Positions 1 to 11,910 are shown, counted from the stretch's first letter. The stretch: DNA of 64,000 nt from Symbiodinium kawagutii (GCA_009767595.1 VSDK01010468.1:133342-197341); one strand, 5' to 3'. Notes: generated by a model not told the origin, from the sequence alone. Translations and numbers: made by a program.

Positions 1-304
1 GGTGGCTTCTTAAGCCAGAGGGAACCCTATAAAATGCTTGGTTTATTATGGTTTATTACTATAAATGGCTGAAAGGTTATCATAGGGTTGGGAACCCTAT
101 TACTAAAAATGACAACCTGAAATGGTTGGGAACCCTATTACTAAAAATAACCCGAAATGATAACCCAAAATGACAACCGGAAATGATAACCTATAATAAC
201 CATATCTTATGATAACCTAAAATGCTTGGTTTACTACTATAAATGGCTGAGATTGGATGATTTGGGGGTTTACCCCCCTATCTTGAGAAATTCTATAAAC
301 CACC
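1..304. mobile_element. family A element, internally expanded
   Basis: Right end ggggtttacccccctatcttgagaaa matches family A; the left end (ggtggcttcttaagcc) is decayed. The interior holds two tandem copies of a gttgggaaccctattac unit, which enlarges the element from about 105 to 300 bp. Confidence 0.55.
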
Positions 305-360
305 AAATCCCAACATAAACCATTGACTAACCTCCATTCCAACAGTTTTCAGCACGTCAG

Positions 361-432
361 CGACTGGACACCGCTAGCGATCCGGCAACTCGCAGAGCGA
401 TCCGGGAGGAAAACAATGCGGAAACGGACCGC
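361..432 (+). CDS. possible exon, charged helix, unassigned
   Basis: GC-rich island open as RLDTASDPATRRAIREEN and onward, 24 codons between a cag acceptor and a GT donor (gtgaca). Composition is protein-like, but the base after AG is C, unlike the trusted exons. A shorter exon starting at the AG|GAA near 409 is possible. It could be a 5' exon of the RBM25-like gene or belong to an upstream gene. Confidence 0.35.
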
Positions 433-836
433 GTGACACGGGTGGTGGTGATCCGGGTCGGGCCACTGGGGGTTTTGGTGGCGAAACAGAGCTGGAGCTG
501 GAGGAAGGCGTGATCTTTTGTTGGTGGCAGCTCTCACCGAGCAAGTTATCATAGTACTGGCCATTCAGTGGTGACAGTCATCACCATTAGAATGATGATC
601 TTACTGGTTATATGATGTTATTTGTGGTTATATGGGTAAACAGTGGTTATGAATAGTGGGGTTAGGTTTGACACGCTCTCCATTTAGTATATAAACTGAA
701 TGGTTGCAAATCTCAATGGGTGAGATCATGAGCCAAGCAATGAATGAGTAACAACCATGATGATTTATGATGGCCAATGGTAGATTGACAAAAATTGTGG
801 TGGACATAATATCTTCTGATTGACCTACAAGCAATA

Positions 837-922
837 TGGGGATTTCTCAAAATAGGGCACTCTGAAAATGGTTTAGTCGTAGAAATGGAGAATATTGGAT
901 GATTTGGGGGTACCACAAGGAA
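837..922. mobile_element. family A element
   Basis: Left end gatttctcaaaatagggc, interior with tggatgatttgggggtacc. The right inverted repeat is truncated. Confidence 0.6.
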
Positions 923-1472
923 CCATAGTCACAATATGATCAGGAATCATGGTTCGTGATGGATAAGCTGATGGCTAACAAACACCATAGGCTGGTACTG
1001 TTTAATCATAGTCGTACTGGTTCAAAGGCCCATCAACCACTATCATACATTCATTCTGGCTATCATCCATTAATCACTTATTAATCAACCATTATTATTA
1101 CATGGTTAATAAGTTGATTAACCCACCCCTCAAATGGATTCGTCCCACCAACAATGAAGCCCTTCCGGACGCAAGACGCTATGGGTTGTAATCCCTATGG
1201 TAGCTACTTATAAACCAACTTATAAATGGTTGGGGGCCCACCTTGCATGATCATCGATGTTTCTGGGTTCTAAAGCCCACTTTTCACATCTTTTCACCAT
1301 GTTGTAGCAGCTTCTCAGCGCCCAGTTTCACATGATTCTGCAAGCCATCACTTGACCATTATTTGACCATTCAGCAACCATAGCTGGAACTACTATCAGC
1401 GATGATTAGCCATCAATTAACCATCAATTCATCACCAATGCTGGTTTCACCATCAATTAAACATGAACTCAC

Positions 1473-1577
1473 CACCATTTCAGCATCATTTCACCATCAT
1501 TTCACCATCATTTCACCACCATTTCACCATCATTTCACCATCATTTCACCATAATTTCACCATCATTTCACCATCAC
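1473..1577. repeat. 11-bp tandem repeat (CATCATTTCAC)
   Basis: About nine head-to-tail copies of catcatttcac with single-base variants. Confidence 0.9.
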
Positions 1578-1589
1578 TAGCCATTGAAG

Positions 1590-1700
1590 TGGCTTGAAAT
1601 TGGACCCGTCATCGTGGTGACGAGCCTCACCGTCGTGAGGCCGAACCGAGAATTGCATGGGGCTGACACCGCAGCTGTGAGCCAACGGAGACGTGAAGAA
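1590..1700 (+). CDS. possible exon, unassigned
   Basis: GC-rich island inside AT-rich repeats. It is open in one frame across the island (…LHGADTAAVSQRRREE) and in another as PHRREAEPRI ending at a GC donor. Frame and ends cannot be decided from sequence alone. Confidence 0.2.
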
Positions 1701-2229
1701 ATCAGTCATGACGTGCTTAAGAAAATGGTTGATATGTGATGATGCTTACTGTTGGTTAATGATGGTTCATGATGGTTTATGATGGTTAGTGGTGATGAGT
1801 GATAGTTTCAAGGTCAATCATCACTATTAACGATAATTCACTATCAACCATATAGTTGATTATTAACCATTAGGGATATCGATGGTAAATAATGATTTAT
1901 TGATGATGGTGAATCATCTTGACAAGTGGCTAATGGTGGTTAATGATGGTTAAAATGGTTCATAGTGATTCATGAGATTTCATGATAATCTGGTTGATGG
2001 TAAATAGTGGTGTATGAATGATGGTTAATGTTCATAATCAATCATGATTATATAATAATGAGGGTTGATTCATGAGGGTTCAAGTTTGATCAATCATAGT
2101 GATGATTAATGAGGGTTCATAATGATTTTGTTGATGGTAAACAATGGTTGATAAATAGGGCTCATGATGGTTAATGTTGATGACGGTTAATGAAAGATAA
2201 TAATGGTTAATGATAATGGTTAGTAACAG

Positions 2230-2341
2230 GTTGTTTGGTGGTTTGATTGACATTTTTTGTGTTTTCCCACATGCATTGCCAAATGCTTAGTTGAGTTGCG
2301 CCTATGTTCTTCATGACGGGGTGGTTCAACCACCAAACAGT
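2230..2341. mobile_element. family B element
   Basis: gtttggtggtttgattgac on the left and gtggttcaaccaccaaac on the right form the inverted repeat of family B. Confidence 0.8.
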
Positions 2342-2867
2342 AGTGATGATCAATGTAAAAAGTAATCAGTAACTAATTATAGCTAATTACTGACCGTAAT
2401 AATAATCATAATCATAGTCACCAGTAGTATCATACGTACTTCCAACCAGTTGTAATAAGACGGCTCGTAATATGATATGTTTGTGGTCAATAATGGTGAA
2501 TGATGGTCAGCAAGTAGGTTGATGATGATTGAGGATGATTGATAGTGATGGAGTTAATGATGATTTACAATGGTTCCTGGTGGTTACTGATGGTTAATGC
2601 AGGTTGATCATCGTCAATAGGGATTGTCATAACTGGTGAATACTGGTTAATTGATAATGGTTGAACATGTTGATGGTGGCTAGTCATTTCAAACGGGGCT
2701 ACCCTCAGGTTGCTACAGCACCATTTCATGTTTTGTGGCGAGTTGAACATCGACCCAAATGGAATGAGTTGAACTCCTTCGAATTGGCAGTGGAGTTTTG
2801 TTCTTGCTTCCCAGATGTTATTGAAATTAATTTCATAGTTTCTCATGAGGGGCAAGCAAGGGGGCCT

Positions 2868-2940
2868 CCATAGCCATGTTGGTACCTACTAACCATCCAA
2901 GGTTTGTCCATAGCCATGTTGGTACCTCGTAACCATCCAA
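2868..2940. repeat. 39-bp tandem duplication
   Basis: Two copies of a unit beginning tccatagccatgttggtacc and ending aaccatccaa, differing at a few bases. Confidence 0.9.
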
Positions 2941-3608
2941 GAATAGCCATTATTAGTAGTGAAACCCACAGTTGGTTTGTGAATGGGGACTGGATCACTC
3001 AGCTTGGATGACAGGGCTCGATGAAATCAACTCCGTTGGCCTATGGATTGGCGCGAGTTGCTTTAGCTAAAGCCTTTCATGGACTCTGTCAGACCACCCA
3101 AGACACCTTGCTCGAGACTGAAAATCTATAGCTCTCGAGGCGAGGGGAAGTATGTCAATGGTGGGCGCCATGAGCCATGAAAAAACCTGTGAACTACCGA
3201 GAACTGGACAGGGCTTCCAAATGCATCCAAATGCTTCAACTTTGGCTCCCTGTTGACACCCGGGCTGGGGCGGGAAGTTGTCTCACAACCGACGGCGCGG
3301 GGCTTGGCAAAAGGCATCAGATACGACCAGACTTTAGCAATGAGACGATTTGGAATGACCATGTGATACGATTTCAATACCTTTACTATCCTTTGATGCA
3401 TACATTGAATGCGCATATACCTAGTATTGATAGTTGATATTAGTTCATAGCATCATAGCATAACAGCGGATCTATTATCATATGTATATATGCTCTTTTG
3501 ACTTTGTGAGTATCTCCATATTTTGACCCCCAAGATATCTTCAGCATACATACCTTGAAAGCTTCCAGGCAGCGCATGCCCCGCCGGATAGCAGGGCTTT
3601 CCTTAAAG

Positions 3609-3638
3609 GAAAGCCAGCATTCAAATGGAGACTGTAGC
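3609..3638 (+). CDS. possible 10-codon exon, unassigned
   Basis: An AG|G acceptor (ttaaag), phase-0 frame ESQHSNGDCS and GT donor gtctcg. It abuts three spaced copies of gcgtctcgaga. There is no homology, so this rests only on splice grammar. Confidence 0.25.
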
Positions 3639-3912
3639 GTCTCGAGATACCGAAATGCGTCTCGAGATTGGATTCCGAAACGCGTCTCGAGAAACATGAC
3701 CACCATGACGCACACGACTAGAACATCAACAAGCTACAATAAACCTCCAGAACCTGTGGCTGAACAGCTGCAGACACCAGCAATATACATGTATACATAT
3801 ATGTCATCCAGGCATCCATCAATCTATCAATGTTCGAGCGCACTCACATCGCTTCGACAAAGGCCACCAGGCGGGAGACTTAGTCACTGGGGCGCCGTTG
3901 GATGGAGCTCAT

Positions 3913-4001
3913 GGGGGTTTCTCAAAAAGGGCGGACCCCCAAAAATTGTTGGCTTATTGCTGTAAATGCCTTTATCAGGGCACCCCTATTTTGAGAAACA
4001 T
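3913..4001. mobile_element. family A element, both ends
   Basis: ggtttctcaaaaagggcgg on the left and cccctattttgagaaac on the right form the terminal inverted repeat around an AT-rich 50-bp core. Confidence 0.8.
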
Positions 4002-4197
4002 CCAAATCAGCAGTGAACATGTGCAAACCATCAACGGTACACGGAGACAAAAATCCACTCCCATGAGATTGTTCATGGAGAAGCCAGCAACCATCTTTGG
4101 GCACCATTTTAGGAACAACCCATGTAATGACAATGAGAACAAACATGTGCAAATGACTTGTTGCTGGTTGACTAGAGAATGGAGAAGTGTTAGGACC

Positions 4198-4257
4198 AAC
4201 AACGACAACAGCGACGACAACAGCGACGACAACAACAACAACAACAACAACAACACA
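4198..4257. repeat. AAC microsatellite with GAC variants
   Basis: Imperfect (AAC)n; the long open frames across it on both strands are repeat artefacts. Confidence 0.95.
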
Positions 4258-4916
4258 AAAGGGATGGGTAGTATGGTTGTCATAAGAAATATGCAAATCA
4301 CTGACCATGGGTTTGCTTTTATCAGAAGTGTGGCTGCATGTCCCCTGTTCGCAGCAGGTGAACACACGGAACAACAGAGAGATAGAGAGAGAGAGAGTTG
4401 CTTGTTGTTCCATGTTCATTTGTTAGTTGTTAATGAACTTACCAACATGTAACAACATGTTCATTTATTCAACATGTGTTGCTTGTTGGTAACTTCATCT
4501 AATGTTGAATCCATGTTAACCAACCACCCCTTTTTTGAGATAGATCACCTCAACTATTTAAGCTAAACTGGGTGTGGTTTAAATGAATCTACTAGTGTGT
4601 TCGATAATGCCGGTGTATCCAGTTCATTTTCAACAGGTAAGCCATCAACACATGTTGATGTTCAAGGGTCAATGTGGTACCATGGGCATCTTCGCATAGC
4701 AAGTTTGAGCCGTCCGAGTATACTTGATTTGAACCTGTGCTGACAGTGGGTGGATCATTATCTATAATCACACCAAGTATCAGCTATCATGATCAGTTTG
4801 CAGTTATCACAACTATCCATGGTCAATTGTCATAATCATTGATTACAGTTCCCAAGTATCATAATATATCATCTATGTCTATTCTTTCGGATGGAGCCAT
4901 ACTGTACCAAACTCAG

Positions 4917-4988
4917 CGACTTCGGATCATAGAACGCCAAAGGGTCGCTGCCAAGCGCAGAGACATCGGAGACTTTCAAACAGCCCAG
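4917..4988 (+). CDS. possible exon, unassigned
   Basis: GC-rich island ending at a GT donor (gcccag|gtacga). Two readings are possible: a phase-0 exon from 4917 (RLRIIERQRVAAKRRD…) or an AG|G exon from 4943 read as SLPSAETSETFKQP. The second fits the AG|G rule and a low-complexity N-terminus better. Confidence 0.4.
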
Positions 4989-5374
4989 GTACGAAGGGTA
5001 GGATGAGCCATCACAGCTGCGCGTAGTTCACCATTGACCACCGCAACCGCAAGCTATCAAATATTGGCCATCATTAGTGAATCAAATGATAATCAAATAG
5101 CACCAAACGATAATCAAATAGCTAGTGTTAATCACCAACCATAGTGAACAATTGGTGATCACTAGCTGATGATGAATCGTTATTCACCATGAAGCATTGC
5201 CCTGTACCAATATTTACCTATCTTGAACCACAATTGATTAACCATGACTGATGACGAACCATGAATTACAGTACCTATAGAATTGAACACCACTAGCAAC
5301 CACGAGGGGCAACACCCTTCAGCATCCATCGCATCTATCCATCAATCACCAGTAGCGATCCTTCAACCACAGAT

Positions 5375-5478
5375 GCTTTCTCAAAATAGAAGTACCCCCA
5401 AATCATCCTCAAAATGGTTGGTTGATTACTGTAAATGGCTTATAAAGGATGATTGGGGGGGTACCATGGAGAAACCAC
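5375..5478. mobile_element. family A element
   Basis: ctttctcaaaatagaagtac on the left, gggggggtaccatggagaaa on the right; the core includes gattactgtaaatgg, shared with other copies. Confidence 0.75.
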
Positions 5479-5495
5479 GCTCCTGCAACCACCAG

Positions 5496-5601
5496 GAACC
5501 GTGCCACTGGCCACCGCTTTGCCGAGGCGACCGAGTCGCTATAAAGACTGGTGCGTTTCCCAGCGGTTCCTGCTGCGGTGCCGCGCAAAAGCCGAGCGAT
5601 G
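5496..5601 (+). CDS. possible exon, unassigned
   Basis: GC-rich island after an AG|G acceptor (accag). The most protein-like frame reads TVPLATALPRRPSRYKD, followed by a possible GT donor. Other frames remain open, so ends and frame are uncertain. It lies 20 bp downstream of a family-A element. Confidence 0.35.
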
Positions 5602-5876
5602 GTGGGTGATGGTGGTTGATGGTCAACGGTTGGTTCAGGGCCAATGGTTAGCTGGCAATGCTGATGAGAAGCCGATCGTGAAAAGGTTGATGTTGAGTGA
5701 TTGATGGTTAATGATGGTTATCACCATTCATCACGGCTGGTTGGTTGATGATAGGCGGTGATCAGATGTGATTCATTAGTGGTCGATAGTGGTTGGCCAC
5801 AGGTGAGAAGGTGATGACGCAGGATCCCCGGTTTGAGTTGCTGGTTGGTTCTGGATAGCCGTAGGTGCTTTTCCAG

Positions 5877-5958
5877 AGCCCAACCCTGTTCGGTTCACCT
5901 AGCAGGCTGGCTAATGCCCAGACGAGTCCGAACCATCGCCATTCAACGATCGGAACAA
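5877..5958 (+). CDS. possible exon, Ser/Pro-rich, unassigned
   Basis: After a pyrimidine-rich cttttccag acceptor the frame SPTLFGSPSRLANAQTSPNH is open to a GT donor (gtacta). The base after AG is A rather than G, so an internal acceptor at the following cag|G is possible. Confidence 0.35.
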
Positions 5959-6275
5959 GTACTACGGACTATTACCATCTATCATCACCTGTTCACATCC
6001 ATTGCCACCCACTACTATCTATTCACATCTATTACCATCTACTATTCACATCTATTAACATTAACCATCTACCAACATCTACAATGAATTAACGTTTATT
6101 AACCACCTATTGTGACCATCTAACATCCATTACCAAATCCACCTATTGTTACCATCTACTAACATCCAAATCTACTATGATAAATTCACGAATCTAACCA
6201 CCACTCATCACAGCAATCAGCAGCGAAGTTGTCTTGTCCAGGACTCTGGCCTGGCGGCCCTGGACGAGGGCTGAG

Positions 6276-6368
6276 GAGAGGCCACCGGGGATGGCTGGTG
6301 GTTGGGAGGGTGCTGCGGGGCTGCTGGCCTTTGCGGGATCCCGTTCCCCGGCCCCTTCATGCGGGGAA
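6276..6368 (+). CDS. possible exon, Gly/Pro/Ala-rich
   Basis: AG|G acceptor (gctgag), phase-0 frame ERPPGMAGGWEGAAGLLAF…, 31 codons, ending at a good GT donor (gaa|gtgagg). The composition would suit an RBM25 N-terminus, but low complexity gives no direct homology. Confidence 0.45.
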
Positions 6369-6913
6369 GTGAGGCCAGGCGGTAATGCGATGGTTTATGG
6401 TTCGTGGTAACCTCTAGGGATAAGACACCCAGTTGGTGACTGGTCCTGTGGTTATGGTGGCTATGAACTATTGATTTTTTGTTGAAGGAATCCATCCGAC
6501 ATTTGTTCAATAGCTGGTCATGGCTATGGACTACTACCATCATGGCGATGGTTAGTTGACAGTTGGTGCAGTGGTTATGGTTGCGACCATGGTTCTAGCT
6601 TGTGGCGCTGAAACTGCAGATACCCTCAACACCAAGCTGAACTGAGCATTCCTGTCAACCAACCATAACATCAGGGGCTTGCACCCACAACTTGACGAAA
6701 ACCACACATTCTTCAGCGATTTTAATTGGCATATCATGGCAAATTCCTTTTTGGGTTCGGTAGCAACGCTCCGATTGCAAGTTGAGTGACAAGTCATTCA
6801 GCTATCTATATACTTATGATTTTTTCAGGACAGGCCAAGCCGTTAGCCAAGCTGTTCTTCATTAGTTGGTTTTCAGTCACCTGGTGGCTGCCGTTTTGTG
6901 GTGTTCTTTGTCT

Positions 6914-6966
<53 letters not shown>
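6914..6966. repeat. TTG microsatellite
   Basis: Near-perfect (TTG)n of about 50 bp. It yields a poly-Cys/poly-Gln open frame that is not coding. Confidence 0.95.
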
Positions 6967-7340
6967 CTTGTTGTTCTTTGTGTTTTTGTTTCTTTGACCC
7001 CTGGCAATATTTTACAAAAAAGGTCGTAGCTATAGTGTTTTCACTTTTCACCCTTAGAGATTCTATGGGTTTCGTTGGCAACACTGTTGAAAAGAAGTTC
7101 ATGTTCACTCTAAATCCACAAAATCAGAGGATTGCATGGGCTTGGTGTAAAATGAACTGCCTTGATAGTATCGGAATGTGCCTTGATGGATTCCACTTGG
7201 TGTTTGATTTAAACAAACACGTTGTCCTCTCGCTACTAGCACCAAAAGCCAGAGTCATTTTCAGAATCTGCTGCTATTTGCAAAGATGATTGTATAGAAC
7301 GATGACAAACACGCTTCAGAGAGGGGTGCAAACAACGTGA

Positions 7341-7439
7341 GTGGTTCTTAAAATAGGGGACCCCCCCAAATCATACAACATTAACCATTTACAGTAAACC
7401 AACCATTTTGGGGTGTCCCCTCTGGCTTGAGAGAAACTC
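7341..7439. mobile_element. family A element
   Basis: gtggttcttaaaatagggga … tcccctctggcttgagagaaac. The core has the reverse-complement orientation (catttacagtaaacc) relative to the copy at 5375. Confidence 0.75.
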
Positions 7440-7523
7440 CCAGATATCAAATCATTATATAAGCCCAGCATCATGAATTTTGCTTGGTTGCCAAGCAAGT
7501 CTGGAGTCTGATGAATCCCAGGC

Positions 7524-7670
7524 GTGCGCTGCGCCGCTGGTGTGATTGTCTCACACCGAATCACGCGACGCAAATTTCGACGCGTGGCAAATTCATGGCG
7601 CGTCTGGCAGCGCTGCTGGGATTACCTGGGACATCCTGGGACCATTGCCATGAGGAGCACAGCAACTCAT
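7524..7670 (+). CDS. possible exon region, unassigned
   Basis: GC-rich island following gaatcccag|GCG. Two overlapping frames stay open for more than 40 codons. Neither is recognisable, and donor sites are ambiguous. Confidence 0.2.
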
Positions 7671-8007
7671 GATCAGCCTGCTGATTTAGTGGCCGAGTGT
7701 ACCAGGGACTAGCAATATCCAAGATCCTTGGGAGTTGGTAGTTGGGTTGACTGTTGGGTTGGCTTTTTCAATATCCAACACCGACCAAAATCCTTGAGTA
7801 GTTCCAGCTGCCAATATCCAATACCCTTGAGAGGACTTGGGAACTAGGGCAGGAGTGATGAGTCCATGTCCGTGGCCGTTGATGCTCAAGTTATCCTTGG
7901 ATTTGGCGTGAGTGCGCAGGCGTGGGATGGGTTGAGATCTAAGACCGCTGTGGCGACGTGCTCCAACCGCAAAGCGTGATTATCTTTATGGGATTGTGAC
8001 CGATCGA

Positions 8008-8128
8008 TGTGGCTGTGAGCCAAGACCCTGTACTTCTGGTTCCCCTATCATCAATCGTGGTTTTCCCTTTGAGTTTGTTGGTGATTATCCACCTAGACGT
8101 TGGTTGGTTAACTGCTTGACCCATTGAT
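8008..8128 (+). mobile_element. family C element
   Basis: tgtggctgtgagccaagaccctg … ttaactgcttgacccattg; core ggttcccctatcatcaatcg is shared with the other C copies. Confidence 0.75.
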
Positions 8129-8266
8129 GTAAGGACCAGCTCACTGCTTGCTTTCCCGGTCGATGCTCGGGGATGGTCGGACCTTGCTACTGAACCTAAT
8201 CACCGTCGAATTCGTGGTAGAGTTTGATGGGCGAAAATCGGGATGACTCGGCTCCATGTTACAGTT

Positions 8267-8332
8267 GGTGATTTCTCAGAAAGGGTACCCCCCAAATCAT
8301 CCTTTATAGTAGTCATTTGAGCAACCGTCAAA
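8267..8332. mobile_element. family A element, left half only
   Basis: ggtgatttctcagaaagggtacccccc with the first part of the core; no right inverted repeat follows. Confidence 0.5.
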
Positions 8333-9035
8333 ACTCCGGTAATTTAAAAGTAGTATTCGGCTGCCATGGCTTGCAAGAAATCTTGAAAACATGAGGTAAG
8401 CGATGGGACCTTCCCAAATAGCGATACCCCTTTTGTAATCTCTTGTATTGTTAAAGGTATTTGGAGGGTTTTACTCGCAAGCGATACCCCCCCAGAAAAT
8501 CATATCGTTGAAATGTGCCAAAACTGTGGTAAGCGATGGGACCTTCCCAAATTTGTCCATGGCATTGATTTCGAACCAGAGTTTAGAAAGTCGCACATTT
8601 AGAGTAATAAACCATAGTGGACCAAACATTTTGGAGGATCCCTTTAAAAAACAAGTTATGAACCAATTGCTTTGCATGATGTTAATTAGATCCATGAAGA
8701 TACTCCTTGGATTGGAGTTACCCAGGCTTTGATTCGAACTGGTGCTCACCGGATCCCTGAGGAATCGCGGGATCGCACCACAAAAGCCATGCTTTAATGA
8801 TGATCAACCACTTAACATCATGATTGAGTCTGGTAAGCATGGTTAAATGGTCGCTCATCATTAATGCTCAATGGTTAAGCATGATACCACTTGACACCAA
8901 GCTCAATGGTCAATCATGGTGTTAAGTGGTATGACTCCATGGTTCACCATGATTTCATGGTGAATCATGATATAACCATGGTGAACCACCGGCACCCACC
9001 GGCCTGATCCATCCCAAGCATCCCTGCTGGTTCAG

Positions 9036-9089
9036 ACAACCACCGCTACGAACTGCGCCGGACAGGCGATGCGTAGCGGGAGCTCTGAG
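9036..9089 (+). CDS. possible exon, unassigned
   Basis: After ggttcag a phase-0 frame reads TTTATNCAGQAMRSGSSE to a GC donor (gag|gcgtgg). An AG|G start inside it would give AMRSGSSE. Supported only by local GC content and splice grammar. Confidence 0.3.
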
Positions 9090-9137
9090 GCGTGGCTGGG
9101 GTGATACCTTGGTGAATGGATATCCTGGTTGGACACT

Positions 9138-9257
9138 TGGCTATGGGTCAAGCAGTTAACCAACCACTACTGGTGGTTATTACCCAGCCAACTATAGGGA
9201 AAACAATGGTTAATGATAGGGGAAACAGGGGTATAAGGTTTTGACCCACTGCCACTT
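9138..9257 (-). mobile_element. family C element, reverse orientation
   Basis: ttggctatgggtcaagcag … aggttttgacccactgcca, with the core reversed (gttaatgataggggaaacag). Confidence 0.82.
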
Positions 9258-9517
9258 GTCAGTAGATGTGGATAGTGGTTAGCTGGATCAATGTGCTTAA
9301 TAGATGGTAGATGTGGATAGTGGTCACCAAGAAAAATCGTTTGCTGGCTGAGAATGGCGGATTTACCGTTGATGCTCGTCGTTGACTCTTGTTTGAAACG
9401 GATTGAAACGGTGATGGTGATGACAATTCCTGGGCGCAAATAGCTGCATCGTTGATGGAAACCAGTACTATCATGGCCAGTGACTGACTTTATTAAAGAT
9501 AGCTACCATCAAATCGT

Positions 9518-9592
9518 AGGCAACCAGCTGGTTTCTACCAGCTTGTGACTGGGGTTGGTTACCTACTAACCAACGGTAACTGGAAGGCTTGG
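9518..9592. repeat. short dispersed repeat D, copy 1
   Basis: aaccagctggtttctaccag then gtggggttg-like core and taactggaagg. The same arrangement recurs at 55873-55952. Confidence 0.75.
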
Positions 9593-10245
9593 GTGCACTA
9601 ATACGGTCAGTTGATTTTATCATCAAGCAACCCGCCATATTAAGCATATCAATGATGCTACTAACCTATTGCTCTGGCATTACGGTGTTGTTCGCAAAGA
9701 TTGCTTGAGTTTTCATTTCTCAAACTAGCATGATTGCTATTGTTACCACTATTCAACATTGAAATTACCCTGATTCATTGCTATTCATTACTATTAGCAT
9801 TTACTACCATTATTACCGTGACTACTTTTACTGATTTGCAATTTTCCACTATTCACTGGTAGTTTGAGTAATTACTACCACTATTAACTACCACTATTCA
9901 TTACTCAAATTACCCCTATTCGCCTACTATTCATTACCACTATTCATTACTACTACTATTTATTAACTACCACTCTTCACTACCACTATTCATTACTATT
10001 ATTATCACTATGATTAAGTATTACTCTTCACTACTATTATATACTGTACTATTCATTACTATTACCATGATTAGTATTAATTACTCATTAATTACTATCA
10101 ATGAGTATTAATAGTACTATTAGTATTAATAATAGTGATTACCATGATTAGTTAATTACTCATTTTTGAAGTTCCACTACTCGCTACCGCTACCTTTATT
10201 GAAACCACGGCCGCCCTGATCGCAATTGCGCCGTGACGTTGCGAG

Positions 10246-10301
10246 GTAGCTGGCCCCCCATGCAGCTCAGCCCGGGTTTGCCTGTGCTTGGGGCACCCAG
10301 T
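10246..10301 (+). CDS. RBM25: RBM25-like exon: Pro-rich N-terminal segment
   Basis: AG|G acceptor; two-base start then SWPPMQLSPGLPVLGAPS, ending at a GC donor (agt|gcgacg). Pro/Leu/Gly-rich composition matches the N-terminal segments that follow it. The exact left end is uncertain. Confidence 0.4.
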
Positions 10302-10953
10302 GCGACGCCATAGGATGCCACCACCGTGGAAGGGTGGTGAGGATCACTACCATCATGGCAATGATGATCCCTATAGCCTGATAAATGATCAACCCTTATA
10401 AGGATGATCATTATCGGTAGTGATGATTGAGCTTACCCTCGCATTGTTGGGCCCACTAGTTATTGAACTTAGCTTGTAACACCTTGTAACTTGGGTAGCT
10501 ACCGGTTATGGAATTGATCGTTTTCTTGATCATCATCGGTATTGTACCCCTTTCAGGTACCTGCTGTATAGTGATGGTCTGTTCATTCCTGATTGGATAA
10601 CCATGATCATCATGATCATGGGAACCGAGATCAAGAGAAATACCTGCTAGCTAGAACCAAAGGGTCGATCAGCTAGCTGGACTCCCGAAATGACGTGGGC
10701 TGCACATGATGAGTCTTTTTGGAGGCTGTAAACCGCACACCATTTTGGTAAGACATGTTGACTTGTGACGGACTTGAAGCAAATTGGCTACGATTTCCGA
10801 AAATGCAATGATGTCTAGTGTATACTACATCAATATTACGTTGGTGATAGCATTAGGAATCATTATCATCAGAATGATAAGCATCTCTCATTGGTGTACC
10901 TGCTTGCAGTAGTGAGATCAGCATGCAATAGCAGGAATACACCTATGATAATT

Positions 10954-10954
10954 G

Positions 10955-11018
<64 letters not shown>
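10954..11018. repeat. GAT microsatellite
   Basis: Perfect (GAT)n of about 60 bp, ending 14 bp before the exon at 11033, where it may act as part of the intron 3' end. Confidence 0.95.
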
Positions 11019-11032
11019 AAAAACGCTCGCAG

Positions 11033-11122
11033 GCTGCGTCATTTGCCCAGACTCACAGTGGTGATGTTTCATCGGACAAGTTAGCCAGGGGCAAGCCTGG
11101 ACAAGACCCGGAATCAGAAGAC
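11033..11122 (+). CDS. RBM25: RBM25-like exon: disordered N-terminal segment
   Basis: Immediately after the GAT-repeat tract, ctcgcag|G opens AASFAQTHSGDVSSDK…ESED, 30 codons in phase 0, to a GC donor (gac|gcaaaa). An alternative GT donor at 11136 would add KKS. Confidence 0.6.
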
Positions 11123-11180
11123 GCAAAAAAGTCAGGTTAGATTGTAAGGATAAAGGATCTAGATGGATCTAGGCTAATTA

Positions 11181-11238
11181 GTTGGTGGTCTTAATATGTT
11201 TTATCAATCAATTATAGGGGTTGAAACCACCAACAAGT
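11181..11238. mobile_element. family B element, internally deleted
   Basis: gttggtggtcttaatatg … aggggttgaaaccaccaac; only 58 bp, ends retained. Confidence 0.65.
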
Positions 11239-11847
11239 AGATGATGATCAGGTTTGCTTGACCGGACTTAGATGGATCGTTGTGAAATCATGAACCATTT
11301 TCCGACCTTACCGTTCAGATGGAGTGACCCCTTAGCACATGCGGACCACCTTTAGCCTTGGGAGACAATCAACACGGCTTGACCACAATGATACAGCATG
11401 GATTACTAATGATAGTTGATGCCACTCAGCAGTATGATACTGATAGATACAGAAAGGGGGGTATGGGTCATAACATAGCTCAATATCCATATACAGCAAA
11501 AAATGTCTAGGTGAACATCCCGACACAAGCTAGCTTGGTCGCGGATGTTCACCAAGGGTACAGGGGCCATTGACCCACAGCCATAGCAGTGTGAATCGGC
11601 ACACTAAGAACCATGATGATCATCAAAGTGCTCATCACAATGATGGGAATGCTGAAACTGTGTCAACCACTGACCAGTTTTTTCTCAGAAGCTGACATGG
11701 GTGAGAGAATTAGAAAAACTCTCCCAGACCAACTTTTCTTTCTGTGTGTCAACGACTTTCCCAAGGTAGTTCTAGCCACATCCAAGCCAAATGAGCAACG
11801 GACCATATCCCATCCACAGAAGCCTCTCTGGGTGGGAGAACTGCCAG

Positions 11848-11910
11848 CCTGTGAGGCCGGGCATGGTGCGCCCGCCACTGGGCATGCCAGGCGTGCCGAG
11901 CATACCAGGA
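11848..11910 (+). CDS. RBM25: RBM25-like exon: Pro/Gly/Met-rich segment
   Basis: PVRPGMVRPPLGMPGVPSIP is open after aactgccag to a GT donor (gga|gtggtg). Pro/Met/Gly-rich stretches of this type are typical of the RBM25 N-terminus. The AG is followed by C; an AG|G start at 11856 is an alternative. Confidence 0.6.

Larger units (their letters stand above)
433..4916 (+). other. 5' non-coding stretch, AT-rich repeats
   Basis: Mostly degenerate ATGGTTAAT/ACCATCATT-type repeats, with an 11-bp tandem array, family A and B elements and an AAC microsatellite. Apart from weak islands near 1.6 and 3.6 kb nothing coding was recognised. Confidence 0.6.

Noticed and set aside
1473-1577. CRISPR-like regular repeats
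   Set aside because: Units are contiguous 11-mers without spacers, in a eukaryotic repeat-rich context.
3177-3437. 86-codon plus-strand open frame
   Set aside because: No recognisable family, no convincing splice boundaries and AT-rich codons at its end; likely chance.
3922-4419. Long open frames on both strands around the AAC tract
   Set aside because: They are created by the trinucleotide repeat (poly-Val, poly-Leu, poly-Asn) and show no protein-like sequence outside it.
6786-7289. Plus-strand frame with a poly-Cys run and its poly-Gln complement
   Set aside because: A microsatellite artefact; flanking residues are unlike any protein and no splice-bounded exon fits.
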